20,634 bases of DNA from Faecalibacterium sp. UBA7177 (GTDB taxonomy: Bacteria; Bacillota; Clostridia; Oscillospirales; Ruminococcaceae): positions 2,155 through 22,788 of the forward strand of contig DKVN01000058.1 of the NCBI GenBank assembly GCA_002491225.1, read 5' to 3'. How positions within the stretch are numbered: the stretch's first letter is position 1; each line of letters starts with the position of its first letter. Of this stretch, positions 1 to 8,422 are shown piece by piece. The notes beneath the pieces were generated by a model. The model was not told the origin of the DNA. It saw nothing but the letters and a program-made list of their open reading frames with translations, and made no database searches. Both the position numbers and the translations under genes were made by a program.

Positions 1-587
1 TCCAGCAGCACGTCCCAGGCGCGCACCGGGTCGGGCGGGTCAAACTCGCTCTCGCGGCCCAGCGCCTCGCTGAGAAACTCCTCGTATAATTCGGCGTCCG
101 CCCGGATGTCCAGCGCCTCGGGGCTGGGGCTGAAGATCCAGGGGTCGATGCCGAGGATGACATTTTGGGGGGTCTTGCCCTCCCGGATGAAGAGATAGAG
201 GGTGCTCATCAGGTCCCGCACGTCCGCGCCGATCATGCCCGCGTTGAAAAAGCTGTCCGCGTCCGCCACCGCGGCATCCATCTGCAGGATGCGGCTTGAG
301 CCGAGGGCGATGGTGTCCAGCGGCTGCTCCGGCGCGAGATTTTGGGCGTAGAGACGCACGATCTGCCGCTCGTCCATCTTTTCATAGTGGGAGAGGTCCT
401 GCCCGGCCAGCAGCGCCTGGGCCACCTCCCGCTCGAACTGGTCCCCCTGAAAATAGCCGCTGCGGTCGACCGTATAATTGACATACACCATCAAAAACAG
501 CACCGGCCCGGCCAGCAGCACCAGCTTGACCGCCGCCTCAAGATACCGCAGCACAAAGATCAGGGCATGCTTTATCTGTTTCCACAT
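1..587 (-). CDS. SGNH-like MBOAT-partner protein, exopolysaccharide O-acylation (5' part only)
   Basis: This reading frame has no stop before the window edge, so only the first 195 residues are seen. The ATG at 587 follows an AAGGGGGG ribosome binding site that overlaps the stop of the MBOAT gene, so the two are tightly coupled. Residues about 12-37 form one membrane anchor; the rest is predicted outside the membrane. The motif GSSR at residues 96-99 resembles SGNH-hydrolase block I with its nucleophilic serine, and DPW at 148-150 lies in a segment often seen in proteins encoded beside MBOAT acyltransferases. By analogy with AlgI/AlgJ/AlgX and DltB/DltD pairs, I infer that it takes the acyl group passed by the MBOAT protein and transfers it to the glycan outside the cell. 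A DHHW-family label is possible, but the diagnostic C-terminal part is not visible. Confidence 0.75.
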   Translation of the reverse strand, partial: MWKQIKHALIFVLRYLEAAVKLVLLAGPVLFLMVYVNYTVDRSGYFQGDQFEREVAQALLAGQDLSHYEKMDERQIVRLYAQNLAPEQPLDTIALGSSRILQMDAAVADADSFFNAGMIGADVRDLMSTLYLFIREGKTPQNVILGIDPWIFSPSPEALDIRADAELYEEFLSEALGRESEFDPPDPVRAWDVLL

Positions 588-602
588 CACACAGCGCCCC
601 CC

Positions 603-2093
603 TTAATACTGCTGATAGATAAAGGCAGACTGGCCGAACGCCCCGAAAAAGAGCAGCAGCAGGCAGAGCGCGTAGTACACCGGCCAGCGCACGATAAACC
701 ACTGCCGCCGGAACCACTCGCTGACCGGGCCGCGCCACTCCACCAGCGCCACAAAAAGGCCGGCTATGGCCAGCATGGCCGCGGTGGCCTCGTTGAGGCC
801 GAGCTTTGCGAAGCCCTCCGCAAGGCCGGGCAGCCCCCCGGCCAGCGCCGCGCCCCAGCCCCGGAACATGCCGCCATACACGGCAAAGGCCGACGCGCCA
901 TACAGCTCGGACGCGAAAAAGACGATGCAGATGGTAAAGAGCAGATAGACGATGCAGCGCTGGATCACTTTTTTCAGCCACTTGACCCGGTAGAGCGGGT
1001 TGCGCTTTGCCAGCCTGCGCCGCAGCCGGGCGGTGGCCTTGCCAAACACGAGGAACAGCCCGTTGAGCACCCCCCAGATCACATAGCCCCAGCTGGCCCC
1101 GTGCCAGAGGCCGCTGATGGGGAAGATGATGAACACATTGAACCAGCCCTGCAGCTTGCCCCAGACCCCGGCCGCCCCGCGGTTATAAAAAGAGAGGGGG
1201 GTAAAGATATAGTCCCGGAACCAGCTGGTGAGGCTGATGTGCCAGCGGTTCCAGAGCTCGGTATAGGTGCAGGCGGCAAAGGGGCGGTTGAAATTTTCCA
1301 GCAGGTCGATGCCGAGCATCCGCGCGCCGCCGATGGCAATGTCGCAGCAGCCGGAAAAATCAAGGTACAGTTGGTAACTGAAGAGCAGGCTGGCCGCCAC
1401 AAGATACGGCCCGGCGCAGCTGTCCGCCGTTTTGTACACCGCCGCCACAAAGACGGCGAGGTTGTCGGCAATGACCATCTTTTTGACATAGCCCCAGAGC
1501 ACCCGGGCCGCGCCGCCCGCCGTGCGGCTGTAGTCAAAGGGGCGGGCGGCGTCAAACTGGGGCATCAGGTGGCCCTTGCGCTCGATGGGGCCGGTGAAGA
1601 TGCAGGGGAAAAAGCTGACAAAAAGGGCGTACTTGAGCGGATTTTTTTCCGGCTCGGTCTGGTGCAGATAGACGTCGATCACATAGCCAAGGCTCTGGAA
1701 GGTGAAGTAGGAGAGCCCAAGCGGGGCGACGAGATCGAGCGAGACCGGCCGCGCTGTGCCGCCAAACCAGCCCGCGATGGCGGCGGCGATGCCGCTGGCA
1801 AAGCCGAAGTACTTGTAAAAGAAGAGGATGCCGAGGCAGACCAGCAGGGACAGCAGCAAAAAGGCCCGCCGCACCCAGAGCTTTTTCGTGCGGCCCAGCG
1901 CCAGCCCCGCCGCCCAGGTGACGAGGGTGGCGCTGATCAACAGCGCGACAAGACGCGCGTTTTCCGGCTGATAGAGGTAAAAGGCGTAGCTTGCCACAAG
2001 CAAAAAATACGGCTTTGCCAGCCGGGGCACGAGGTAATAAAGCGCCGTGACCCCGGCCAGAAAGCCGACGAAGAGGATGCTGTTGAACGGCAT
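603..2093 (-). CDS. MBOAT family O-acyltransferase (AlgI/DltB-like)
   Basis: The 496-residue integral membrane protein has many hydrophobic segments and the two signature MBOAT stretches: WNRWHISLTSWFRDY at residues 281-295 and GLWHGASWGYV at 328-338. His331 in the second is the expected catalytic histidine. Family members move acyl groups, usually acetyl, across the membrane for O-acylation of extracellular polymers such as alginate, teichoic acid or capsule. The ATG at 2093 was chosen because AAGGGAGG lies just upstream; the open frame continues further upstream but lacks family similarity there. It sits between a DUF2304 gene and an SGNH-like partner in the polysaccharide operon, so the likely substrate is the glycan made by the upstream genes. 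The acyl donor and acceptor are inferred, not shown. Confidence 0.93.
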   Translation of the reverse strand: MPFNSILFVGFLAGVTALYYLVPRLAKPYFLLVASYAFYLYQPENARLVALLISATLVTWAAGLALGRTKKLWVRRAFLLLSLLVCLGILFFYKYFGFASGIAAAIAGWFGGTARPVSLDLVAPLGLSYFTFQSLGYVIDVYLHQTEPEKNPLKYALFVSFFPCIFTGPIERKGHLMPQFDAARPFDYSRTAGGAARVLWGYVKKMVIADNLAVFVAAVYKTADSCAGPYLVAASLLFSYQLYLDFSGCCDIAIGGARMLGIDLLENFNRPFAACTYTELWNRWHISLTSWFRDYIFTPLSFYNRGAAGVWGKLQGWFNVFIIFPISGLWHGASWGYVIWGVLNGLFLVFGKATARLRRRLAKRNPLYRVKWLKKVIQRCIVYLLFTICIVFFASELYGASAFAVYGGMFRGWGAALAGGLPGLAEGFAKLGLNEATAAMLAIAGLFVALVEWRGPVSEWFRRQWFIVRWPVYYALCLLLLFFGAFGQSAFIYQQY

Positions 2094-2166
2094 TGGCTCT
2101 GCCTCCCTTGGTGTTGACGGTTGCCGCCCCGCGGCGGCGCGGGCGGTGAAAAGGCCCCCGGCCGGG

Positions 2167-2598
2167 TCAGCGGCCGGCGGGCTTTTCCGGGCCAGCCGGG
2201 TCCGGCTGGGCGGGCTGATCCGGCGTTTTGGGTCCGCCGGGCTGTTCGAGCCTGCGCTCCAGTTCCCGTACCCGCTCCTCGAGGATGGCGTTTTCCTGCG
2301 CGAGGCGCTTGATGCGCTCGGCAAAGCCGCTGACCGCGACGCTGAGCGAGAGCAGCACCAGCAGCACAAAGCCGAACAGCAATGTGAACACCACGTTGAC
2401 CGGCATGACCATGTGCAAATACTCGCGCAGGACATACACGATATACGGGCAGGCGGCAAACACCACCAGCACCGCGCCGCAGGCCAGCCAGATGAGGCTG
2501 AACCGCACGCTGAGCCGCCCGGTTTTGAGCAGCAAAAAGATCAGCAGCAGATAGGCCGCCGCGCCCAGCAGCAGCAGCTTTTGCAGGACATCAGGCAT
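2167..2598 (-). CDS. DUF2304 domain-containing small membrane protein
   Basis: This 143-residue protein has three hydrophobic segments (about residues 5-25, 31-57 and 66-88). An acidic/basic coiled-coil-like stretch follows (about 90-118), then a Pro/Gly-rich tail. Size, topology and position match DUF2304 proteins, which commonly follow a dolichol-phosphate-mannose-synthase-like GT2 gene. The ATG at 2598 overlaps the stop of that GT2 gene by 8 bases and has GGGGGAG upstream within it, indicating translational coupling. Its molecular role is unknown. I infer that it anchors or assists the GT2 enzyme at the membrane, perhaps in use or flipping of a polyprenyl-phosphate sugar. Confidence 0.85.
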   Translation of the reverse strand: MPDVLQKLLLLGAAAYLLLIFLLLKTGRLSVRFSLIWLACGAVLVVFAACPYIVYVLREYLHMVMPVNVVFTLLFGFVLLVLLSLSVAVSGFAERIKRLAQENAILEERVRELERRLEQPGGPKTPDQPAQPDPAGPEKPAGR

Positions 2599-3322
2599 GT
2601 GCGCTCTCCCCCTTTTTGGGCCCCTGGCGGCCGGACAGGCGCACGATCACCAGCGAGACCGACACCTTGATCATGTAATAGATGCTGCGCAGGGCGTTGA
2701 TGCTGGAAACGCCGCCCTGCCGCTCGGCCATGACCACCGGCGCTTCACCCACCTGATAGCCGTGCCGCACCGCCATCACGATGGCCTCGGGCTCGGGGTA
2801 ATCCTGGGCGTAATGGTCGGCAAAAAAGGCGGTGAGCTCCCGCCCGCAGGCCCGGTAGCCGCTGGTGACATCCCGCACCCGGCGGCCGGTCAGCAGCAGG
2901 ATCAGCCCGCTGAGAAAGTTGATGCCAAGCCGCCGCAGAAAGCTGCTCTGGAAGCCGTCGCCCGTGATGAACCGGCTGCCGATGCACATGTCCAGCTCGC
3001 CGCGCGCCACCGGGTCGATCACCGCGTGCAGATAATCGGGGTCGTGCTGGCCGTCGCCGTCCATCTGCACCGTGATGTCATAGCCGTTGCGCCTGGCGTA
3101 GCGGTAGCCGCACTGGATACCGCCCCCGATGCCGAGGTTGACCGGCAGGCTGAGGTAGCGGCAGCCGTTTTTTTGCAGGATGGCCTCGCTCTGGTCGGTC
3201 GAGCAGTCGTTGATGACGAGATAGTCCACCTCGGGGCAGCGCTGCTGCAGCCGCTGCACCACGGCCGCGATGTTCTCCTGCTCGTTGTAGCAGGGGATCA
3301 AAACCAGTATCTTCTGCGCCAT
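2591..3322 (-). CDS. Glycosyltransferase family 2 (polyprenyl/dolichol-phosphate sugar synthase type)
   Basis: This 243-residue enzyme has a GT-A fold. It opens with VLIPCYNEQENI (residues 7-18), has the nucleotide-binding VINDCSTD at 36-43, and carries the metal-binding DGDGQHD at 88-94, typical of DPM1-like GT2 enzymes. Such enzymes move a sugar from a nucleotide donor to a polyprenyl phosphate or a growing glycan on the cytoplasmic face. There is no large C-terminal membrane domain, which fits the pairing with the overlapping DUF2304 membrane protein. The ATG at 3322 has GGGAGGAAG upstream. The sugar donor cannot be read from the sequence. Confidence 0.93.
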   Translation of the reverse strand: MAQKILVLIPCYNEQENIAAVVQRLQQRCPEVDYLVINDCSTDQSEAILQKNGCRYLSLPVNLGIGGGIQCGYRYARRNGYDITVQMDGDGQHDPDYLHAVIDPVARGELDMCIGSRFITGDGFQSSFLRRLGINFLSGLILLLTGRRVRDVTSGYRACGRELTAFFADHYAQDYPEPEAIVMAVRHGYQVGEAPVVMAERQGGVSSINALRSIYYMIKVSVSLVIVRLSGRQGPKKGESAHA

Positions 3323-3399
3323 GCGCGTATCTTCCTCCCGGTGGTTTTTTGTGTGGCGGCAGCGCCCACAGCGCCCTTTGTGCCCGTGCCGCGCGGCCC

Positions 3400-4638
3400 T
3401 TACGCTTCGCGCGGGGGCAGCAGGGTCTTTTCCAGCTGCCGCAAAAGCCCGGCGCGGCGGTAGTGGGCCTCGTACCAGGCAAAGGCCTTTTGCCCCAGCG
3501 CCGCCCGCTGCTCGTCCGGCATCCGGGCGAGGGCGCGCATATTGCGGGCCAGTCCCTCGACATCACAGGCCGCCGAGGCGAGCCCGCAGCCCGCGGCCTC
3601 CACCGCGGCCCGGCCCTCGCCGTCCATGCTGGCGAGGATTGGCTTTTTGGCCGCCATGTAGCTGGCCAGCTTGGCCGGTACTGTAAGCCCCAGGTCCTCG
3701 CTGGCGTTCAGCGAGACGATCAATGCATCGGCGAGGGTGGTGTAGCGGGGCACCTCGCCGGGGGGCACGCTGCCGCAAAAGACGGCCGCGCCCTCCGCAA
3801 GCAGGCCGAGCTCACCGGCCAGCGCTTCGAGCGCTTCGCGGCTCATGCCGTCCCCCACCAGCAGCAGCCGAAGCGCCCGCGCGCCCTGCCGACGGGCCTC
3901 GGCCAGCGCCTTCAGCACCGTGTCAAGCCCCTGCGCCGGGCTGAAGTTGCCGGTAAACACCAGATTAAAGCCCCCCGCAAACTGCCGGGCGAGCGGATCG
4001 TCCGGCTGGGGGACGGCGTAAAAATCCTCGCAGTACTGCGGGATCACGCTTACCGCGCCCTCCGGCTTGCCGGTGCGCTGCAAAAGGCGGGCCCGCAAAC
4101 TCTCGCTCATGGCGATGAGCCTGTCCGCCCGGCGGTAGTGCCAATCGCTCACCCCGCGGGCCACCCTTTGCCAGAAGCGGCTTTTCACCGGCAGCACGCT
4201 GTAAAGGTTTTCGGGCCAGAGGTCGAGCACATAGGTGGTCACCGGTACATGATGCAGCCGCCCGTAAAGCAAAGCGGGCAGGGCCATCAGCACCGGGCTG
4301 GTGTTGTAGCAGAACACAGCGTCATACGGCCCTTTGGGCCGCCCCACACTGAACAGCGCGAAGAGCGGCCAGCTGACATAGTTGAGAAAGATCATCGGCC
4401 CGCTGTTGCCCCTGCGGGGGATCTCGCCCGCCCGCCAGATGCGCACACCGTCCCGCTCCTCATACCGGGGGCCGGTGTAGCGGTAGCCGGGGTACCACTC
4501 CCCCCGGGGGTAGTTGGGCAGGCCGCAGAGCACATCCACCCCGATGCCGTCGGCCACAAACCCGGCCACAATATCGTTGATGCGGAACTGCTCCGGCCAG
4601 TAGTGCTGGGTCACGACCAGAATCCGCCGCTGCTCCAT
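3400..4638 (-). CDS. wbuB: Glycosyltransferase family 4, WbuB-like (probable L-FucNAc transferase)
   Basis: This 412-residue GT-B glycosyltransferase begins VVTQHYWPEQFRI (residues 8-20), characteristic of the WbuB/WcaI-like GT4 group. It has DLWPENL at 139-145 and a C-terminal nucleotide-sugar-binding segment around residues 311-335 (SEDLGLTVPAKLASYM). In E. coli O26 the order fnlA-fnlB-fnlC-wbuB occurs, and WbuB is taken to transfer L-FucNAc from UDP-L-FucNAc. The same order here is the main reason for the substrate call. The ATG at 4638 follows AAAGGGGAGAG. It is cytoplasmic or membrane-associated, and its acceptor is presumably an undecaprenyl-linked glycan. GT4 identity is firm; the precise sugar is inferred from neighbours. 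Confidence 0.88.
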   Translation of the reverse strand: MEQRRILVVTQHYWPEQFRINDIVAGFVADGIGVDVLCGLPNYPRGEWYPGYRYTGPRYEERDGVRIWRAGEIPRRGNSGPMIFLNYVSWPLFALFSVGRPKGPYDAVFCYNTSPVLMALPALLYGRLHHVPVTTYVLDLWPENLYSVLPVKSRFWQRVARGVSDWHYRRADRLIAMSESLRARLLQRTGKPEGAVSVIPQYCEDFYAVPQPDDPLARQFAGGFNLVFTGNFSPAQGLDTVLKALAEARRQGARALRLLLVGDGMSREALEALAGELGLLAEGAAVFCGSVPPGEVPRYTTLADALIVSLNASEDLGLTVPAKLASYMAAKKPILASMDGEGRAAVEAAGCGLASAACDVEGLARNMRALARMPDEQRAALGQKAFAWYEAHYRRAGLLRQLEKTLLPPREA

Positions 4639-4716
4639 CCGGCCGCTCTCCCCTTTCCGCCGTGTCTTTTTTGCGTTTTGGCGCGTTTTGGCGCTTTTGG
4701 GCCTTTTTTGCCCGCC

Positions 4717-5856
4717 TCAGCCCTTGCGCCAGACCATCTTGTTGACCACCCCGACATAGCTCTGGATGATCTTGACCACCTTGGTCGAGACGTCCTCGGT
4801 GTAATTGGGCACCGGGATGCCGAAATCGCCGTTCTGGTTCATGGCCACCGCGGTCTCCACCGCCTGCACCACACCGTCCCCCGCGATGCCCGCGAGGATG
4901 AAGCAGCCCTTGTCGAGGGCCTCGGGACGCTCGGTGCTGGTGCGGATGCAGACCGCCGGGAAGGGTTTACCGATGCTGGTGAAAAAGCTGGACTCCTCCG
5001 GCAGGGTGCCGGAATCGCTCACCACGCAGAAGGCGTTCATCTGCAGGTTGTTGTAATCGTGGAAGCCCAGCGGCTCGTGCAGCCGCACCCGCTCGTCCAG
5101 CCTGAAATTCCGCGCTTCGAGGAACTTTTTGCTGCGCGGGTGGCAGCTGTAGAGGATGGGCAGGTCGTACCGTTCGGCCAGCCGGTTGATGCTGGTGAAG
5201 AGGGCGGTAAAGTTCTGCTCGGTGTCGATGTTCTCCTCCCGGTGGGCGCTGAGCAGCAGGTACTTTTGGGGGGCAAGGCCGAGCCGCGCCAGCACGTCGC
5301 TCGCCTCGATGGCCGCGAGGTTTGCCCGCAGCACCTCGGCCATCGGGCTGCCGGTGACGTAGGTGCGCTCTTTTGCGGTGCCCTCGGCGTTGAGGTACCG
5401 GCGGGCATGCTCGGAGTAGCAGAGGTTGACGTCCGAGATATGGTCGACGATGCGGCGGTTGGTCTCCTCGGGCAGGCACTCGTCAAAGCAGCGGTTGCCC
5501 GCCTCCATGTGGAAGATGGGGATGTGCAGCCGCTTTGCCGCAATGGCCGAGAGGCAGCTGTTGGTGTCCCCCAGAATCAGCAGCGCGTCCGGCCTTTGCT
5601 CCGCCATCAGCTTATAGCTCTTGGCGATGATGTTGCCGATCGTCTCGCCGAGGTCCGCCCCCACCGCGTCGAGATAGGCGTCCGGCGCGCGCAGGCCCAG
5701 ATCCTCAAAAAAGATCTGGTTGAGGGTATAGTCGTAGTTTTGCCCGGTGTGCACGAGATATTGGTCAAAGTACAAATCGCACTTTTTGATCACGGCGCTC
5801 AGCCGGATGATCTCCGGCCGGGTGCCCACAATGGTCATCAGCTTCAGCTTGGGCAT
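4717..5856 (-). CDS. fnlC: UDP-N-acetyl-L-fucosamine synthase, C2-epimerase FnlC/CapG (WecB family)
   Basis: This 379-residue non-hydrolysing UDP-HexNAc 2-epimerase has GTRPEI at residues 11-16. Acidic and histidine residues equivalent to those of WecB are visible: Asp97 in GDTN, Glu118 in HMEAGNRCFD, Glu130/131 in LPEETNRR, His205 in SAHREEN, and SDSGTLPEESSF at 280-291. FnlC/CapG converts UDP-2-acetamido-2,6-dideoxy-L-talose to UDP-L-FucNAc, the last step of the pathway. The adjoining FnlA and FnlB genes favour this over plain WecB (UDP-GlcNAc to UDP-ManNAc), as does the NRCFDE version of the motif. A longer frame starts at 5976, but it would overlap the previous gene, and the ATG at 5856 has AAGGAGAG at a good distance. 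Cytoplasmic. Confidence 0.92.
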   Translation of the reverse strand: MPKLKLMTIVGTRPEIIRLSAVIKKCDLYFDQYLVHTGQNYDYTLNQIFFEDLGLRAPDAYLDAVGADLGETIGNIIAKSYKLMAEQRPDALLILGDTNSCLSAIAAKRLHIPIFHMEAGNRCFDECLPEETNRRIVDHISDVNLCYSEHARRYLNAEGTAKERTYVTGSPMAEVLRANLAAIEASDVLARLGLAPQKYLLLSAHREENIDTEQNFTALFTSINRLAERYDLPILYSCHPRSKKFLEARNFRLDERVRLHEPLGFHDYNNLQMNAFCVVSDSGTLPEESSFFTSIGKPFPAVCIRTSTERPEALDKGCFILAGIAGDGVVQAVETAVAMNQNGDFGIPVPNYTEDVSTKVVKIIQSYVGVVNKMVWRKG

Positions 5857-5918
5857 CAAAACGTCTCTCCTTTTTTCGCAAAGCGCCGCCGCCGCGGGCG
5901 CGGGGTGCCGGGCGCAGT

Positions 5919-7055
5919 TCACACCGGCAGCGGGTAGGTGTCCGGGTGCGCGGGGTCGAACGGCTCGCTGGCCCACATCAGGGTGACAAGGTCGCTCTGG
6001 CCGACATTCTCGATGTTGTGGGTGTAGCCGGGCAGCATGTCCACCACTTCCAGCTTCTCGCCGCTGACCCGGAAGGTGTGCACCGTCTCCTCGTCGATGC
6101 GGCGCAGCCGGATCACCGCCTCGCCCGACACCACCAAAAACTTCTCGCTCTTGGTGTGGTGCCAGTGGTTGCCCTTGACAACGCCGGGCTTTGCCAGGTT
6201 GACGCTCATCTGCCCCCGCTCGGGGCTGCGCAGGAATTCGGTAAAGCTGCCCCGGGCGTCGGTGTGCATTGCGAGCGGGCAGGCCGCGTCCTCGGGCGGC
6301 AGATACGAGAGGAAGGTGGCGTAGAGCTTTTTTTCAAAGGAATCCGCCGCAAGGTACGGCGCGGCCAAACCCTTACGCCCCGCGGCAAAGCCCTCGATCA
6401 GCTCGGCCAGCCGCCCCAGGGTCACCCGGTGCACCGGGTGGATGCGGCAGATGGGTTCCATGCTGCGATCCTGCAAAAGGGGCCGGCCCTCCAGCGCGTC
6501 GAGCAGGCAGGCGACGACATCATCGATGTACACCAGCGGCAGCTCAAAGGCCGCATCCCGCACCGCAAGGGGCAGCCCGCGGGCCGCGTTGTGGCAAAAG
6601 GTGGCCACCACGCTGTTGTAGTTGGGGCGGCACCACTTGCCGAACACCCCCTCCATCCGAAAAACGTACACCGGCGCGCCGGTGCGCCGCCCGTGGGCGA
6701 ACACCGCCTGCTCGGCGGCCAGCTTGCTCTTGCCGTAGTCGTTGTCAAGCTCCGCCTGCACGCTGCTGGTCAGCAGCACCGGGGCGGCACTGCCCGCCTG
6801 CTCAAGCAATTGCAGCAGCAGGTCCGCCGAGCCCTGGTTGCCGGTGTAGAACTCGCCGGGGTCCTTCGGGCGGTTGACCCCCGCCAGATGAAAGACAAAG
6901 GCCGCCTGCCGGGCATACTCCGCCAGGGCCTCGGGGGGGTCGTTCGCCTCAAACAGGGCCAGGTTTTCGTACCCGGCCTGCCGCAGGATGGCCGTGAGGT
7001 TTTTGCCCACAAAGCCCCCCGCGCCGGTGATCAGGATGAGCGACTGCTTGTCCAT
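5919..7055 (-). CDS. fnlB: UDP-2-acetamido-2,6-dideoxy-hexulose reductase/epimerase FnlB/CapF
   Basis: The 378-residue protein has two domains. An N-terminal short-chain reductase domain carries the nucleotide-binding GAGGFVG at residues 11-17 and catalytic Tyr107-x3-Lys111 (YGKSK). A C-terminal cupin (about 262-378) carries HWHH at 297-300, Glu304 and His346, the kind of residues that hold zinc in S. aureus CapF. CapF uses the cupin for C3 epimerisation and the SDR domain for NADPH-dependent C4 reduction, giving UDP-2-acetamido-2,6-dideoxy-L-talose. Length agrees with CapF (about 370). An ATG at 7079 lacks a ribosome binding site, whereas the ATG at 7055 follows AAAGGCGG, so the latter is chosen. 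It lies 57 bases downstream of fnlA. Confidence 0.93.
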   Translation of the reverse strand: MDKQSLILITGAGGFVGKNLTAILRQAGYENLALFEANDPPEALAEYARQAAFVFHLAGVNRPKDPGEFYTGNQGSADLLLQLLEQAGSAAPVLLTSSVQAELDNDYGKSKLAAEQAVFAHGRRTGAPVYVFRMEGVFGKWCRPNYNSVVATFCHNAARGLPLAVRDAAFELPLVYIDDVVACLLDALEGRPLLQDRSMEPICRIHPVHRVTLGRLAELIEGFAAGRKGLAAPYLAADSFEKKLYATFLSYLPPEDAACPLAMHTDARGSFTEFLRSPERGQMSVNLAKPGVVKGNHWHHTKSEKFLVVSGEAVIRLRRIDEETVHTFRVSGEKLEVVDMLPGYTHNIENVGQSDLVTLMWASEPFDPAHPDTYPLPV

Positions 7056-7112
7056 GGGGCACTGCCGCCTTTCTCGCATTTTTTACGTTTTGTTGTTGCT
7101 TTTTGTGGTGGC

Positions 7113-8162
7113 TCAGCGCAGGCCGTACTGCTCGTATGCCTCCTTGACGGCGGCGGCGGTGAGAATCTTCTGCACCGTGCCGTCCACATCCAGCCGGTGG
7201 GTGTTGTGGCTGGTATAAGCCTCGTCCGCCTCGGTGTGCACCTGGCCGCTGACAAAGTATTTGTCATAGTTGAGGTCGCGCCCGTCGGCCGACACCCGGA
7301 AATAGCTGCCCAGATCCTCGCTGCGCACCCGCTCCTCCTTGGTCAAAAGGGTCTCGTAGAGCTTTTCGCCGTGGCGGGTGCCGATGATGTGGGTGCCGGT
7401 GTCGCCAAACAGCCGCTGCACTGCTTTGGCAAGGTCGCCGATGGTGGAGGCGTCGCTCTTTTGCACAAAGAGGTCGCCCGGGCGCGCGTGCTGAAACGCG
7501 AACATCACCAGATCCACCGCCTCGTCCAGGTTCATCAAAAAGCGGGTCATGCCCGGGTCGGTGATGGTGATGGGGTTGCCCGCGCGGATCTGCTCGATAA
7601 ACAGCGGGATCACACTGCCCCGGCTGGCCATGACGTTGCCATAGCGGGTGCAGCAGATGGTGGTTTTGTCGGGGTCGACCGTGCGGGCCTTGGCCCCGAT
7701 CACCTTTTCCATCATGGCCTTGCTGATGCCCATCGCGTTGATGGGGTAGGCCGCCTTGTCGGTGGAGAGGCAAACCACCTTTTTCACCCCCGCGTCGATG
7801 GCGGCTGTGAGCAGGTTGTCGGTGCCGATGATGTTGGTGCGCACCGCCTCCATCGGGAAAAACTCGCAGCTGGGCACCTGTTTCAGGGCTGCCGCGTGGA
7901 AGATATAGTCCACCCCGTCCACCGCCGGGCGGATGCTGTCCGGGTTGCGCACGTCCCCGATATAAAATTTGACCTTTCCGGCGTACTCGGGCAGGCGGGC
8001 CTGCAGGTCATGCCGCATGTCGTCCTGCTTTTTTTCGTCCCGGCTGAAGATGCGGATCTCCCCGATCTCGCTTTTGAGGAAATGCTTGAGCACCGTGTTG
8101 CCAAAGCTGCCGGTGCCGCCGGTGATGAGCAGGGTCTTGCCGCTGAATGCCGTTGTTTCCAT
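7113..8162 (-). CDS. fnlA: UDP-GlcNAc 4,6-dehydratase (5-inverting) FnlA/CapE
   Basis: This 349-residue extended SDR enzyme performs the first step from UDP-GlcNAc toward UDP-L-FucNAc, with combined 4,6-dehydration and epimerisation. Visible features are GGTGSFG at residues 15-21, RDEKKQDD at 41-48, and STDKAAYPINAMGISK at 133-148. The usual catalytic Tyr-x3-Lys is replaced by Met144-x3-Lys148, the hallmark of the CapE/FlaA1/WbjB branch. GTRHGEK and SRDLNY-like segments near the C-terminus also match CapE. This is the first gene of the polysaccharide operon. AAGAGGTG lies 13 bases before the ATG at 8162 but only about 7 before an in-frame TTG at 8168, so the true start may be two codons earlier. 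Cytoplasmic. Confidence 0.94.
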   Translation of the reverse strand: METTAFSGKTLLITGGTGSFGNTVLKHFLKSEIGEIRIFSRDEKKQDDMRHDLQARLPEYAGKVKFYIGDVRNPDSIRPAVDGVDYIFHAAALKQVPSCEFFPMEAVRTNIIGTDNLLTAAIDAGVKKVVCLSTDKAAYPINAMGISKAMMEKVIGAKARTVDPDKTTICCTRYGNVMASRGSVIPLFIEQIRAGNPITITDPGMTRFLMNLDEAVDLVMFAFQHARPGDLFVQKSDASTIGDLAKAVQRLFGDTGTHIIGTRHGEKLYETLLTKEERVRSEDLGSYFRVSADGRDLNYDKYFVSGQVHTEADEAYTSHNTHRLDVDGTVQKILTAAAVKEAYEQYGLR

Positions 8163-8173
8163 CTTCAATGATG

Positions 8174-8305
8174 CACCTCTTTGTTCTGCGCCGCGGGGCA
8201 AAGCCCGGCCGCGGAAAATTCAGGATGCCGCCCGCGGGGCGGCATGGATCCATTTTGCAAAAGGCAGGCAGAAAACCGGCCGGTGCCGGCCATCTGCCCA
8301 GAATC
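8174..8305 (-). other. Long structured leader of the fnlA operon transcript
   Basis: About 140 bases separate the predicted transcript start (near 8305) from the fnlA start codon. The stretch holds no gene but has strong dyads. One is a perfect 9-bp stem, ATGCCGCCC at 8225-8233 with GGGCGGCAT at 8237-8245 and a 3-base loop. Another is a GC-rich foldback between about 8191 and 8214 (CCGCGG arms flanking GGGC-AAA-GCCC), and there is a GCCGGC-rich palindrome at about 8277-8290. None is followed by a T-run on the minus strand, so these are not ordinary terminators. They could affect elongation or translation of the operon. I recognise no known riboswitch. Confidence 0.45.
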
Positions 8306-8311
8306 AGGTTT

Positions 8312-8340
8312 ATTTTACCATATCCGCGCCCATTTTCCAA
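8312..8340 (-). promoter_or_regulatory. Sigma-A promoter of the polysaccharide operon
   Basis: On the minus strand, a -35 box TTGGAA (8335-8340) and a -10 box TAAAAT (8312-8317) are separated by 17 bases. Transcription would start near 8305 and read through fnlA to the left edge. No terminator-like hairpin is seen between operon genes. Confidence 0.75.
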
Positions 8341-8422
8341 TACTTTTCGCCCGCCGGGGCCGCCATCGGCCGGTTTTTGGCGTTTTTTGCCCTTCTGAAG
8401 CCCGATGCGGCCCCAAACCCCA

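Noticed and set aside
342..2117. Long plus-strand open frame (591 codons) opposite the MBOAT gene
   Set aside because: Composition is His/Gln/Pro/Arg-rich with no family features; it is the antisense shadow of the GC-rich MBOAT and SGNH-like genes.
5857..5976. N-terminal extension of FnlC to an ATG at 5976
   Set aside because: It would overlap the fnlB end and adds Ala/Arg/Pro-rich residues absent from the family; the internal ATG has AAGGAGAG.
3349..8171. Two very long plus-strand frames (862 and 741 codons) opposite the fnl/wbuB genes
   Set aside because: They are antisense to clearly recognised enzymes, have low-complexity protein content and no ribosome binding sites.
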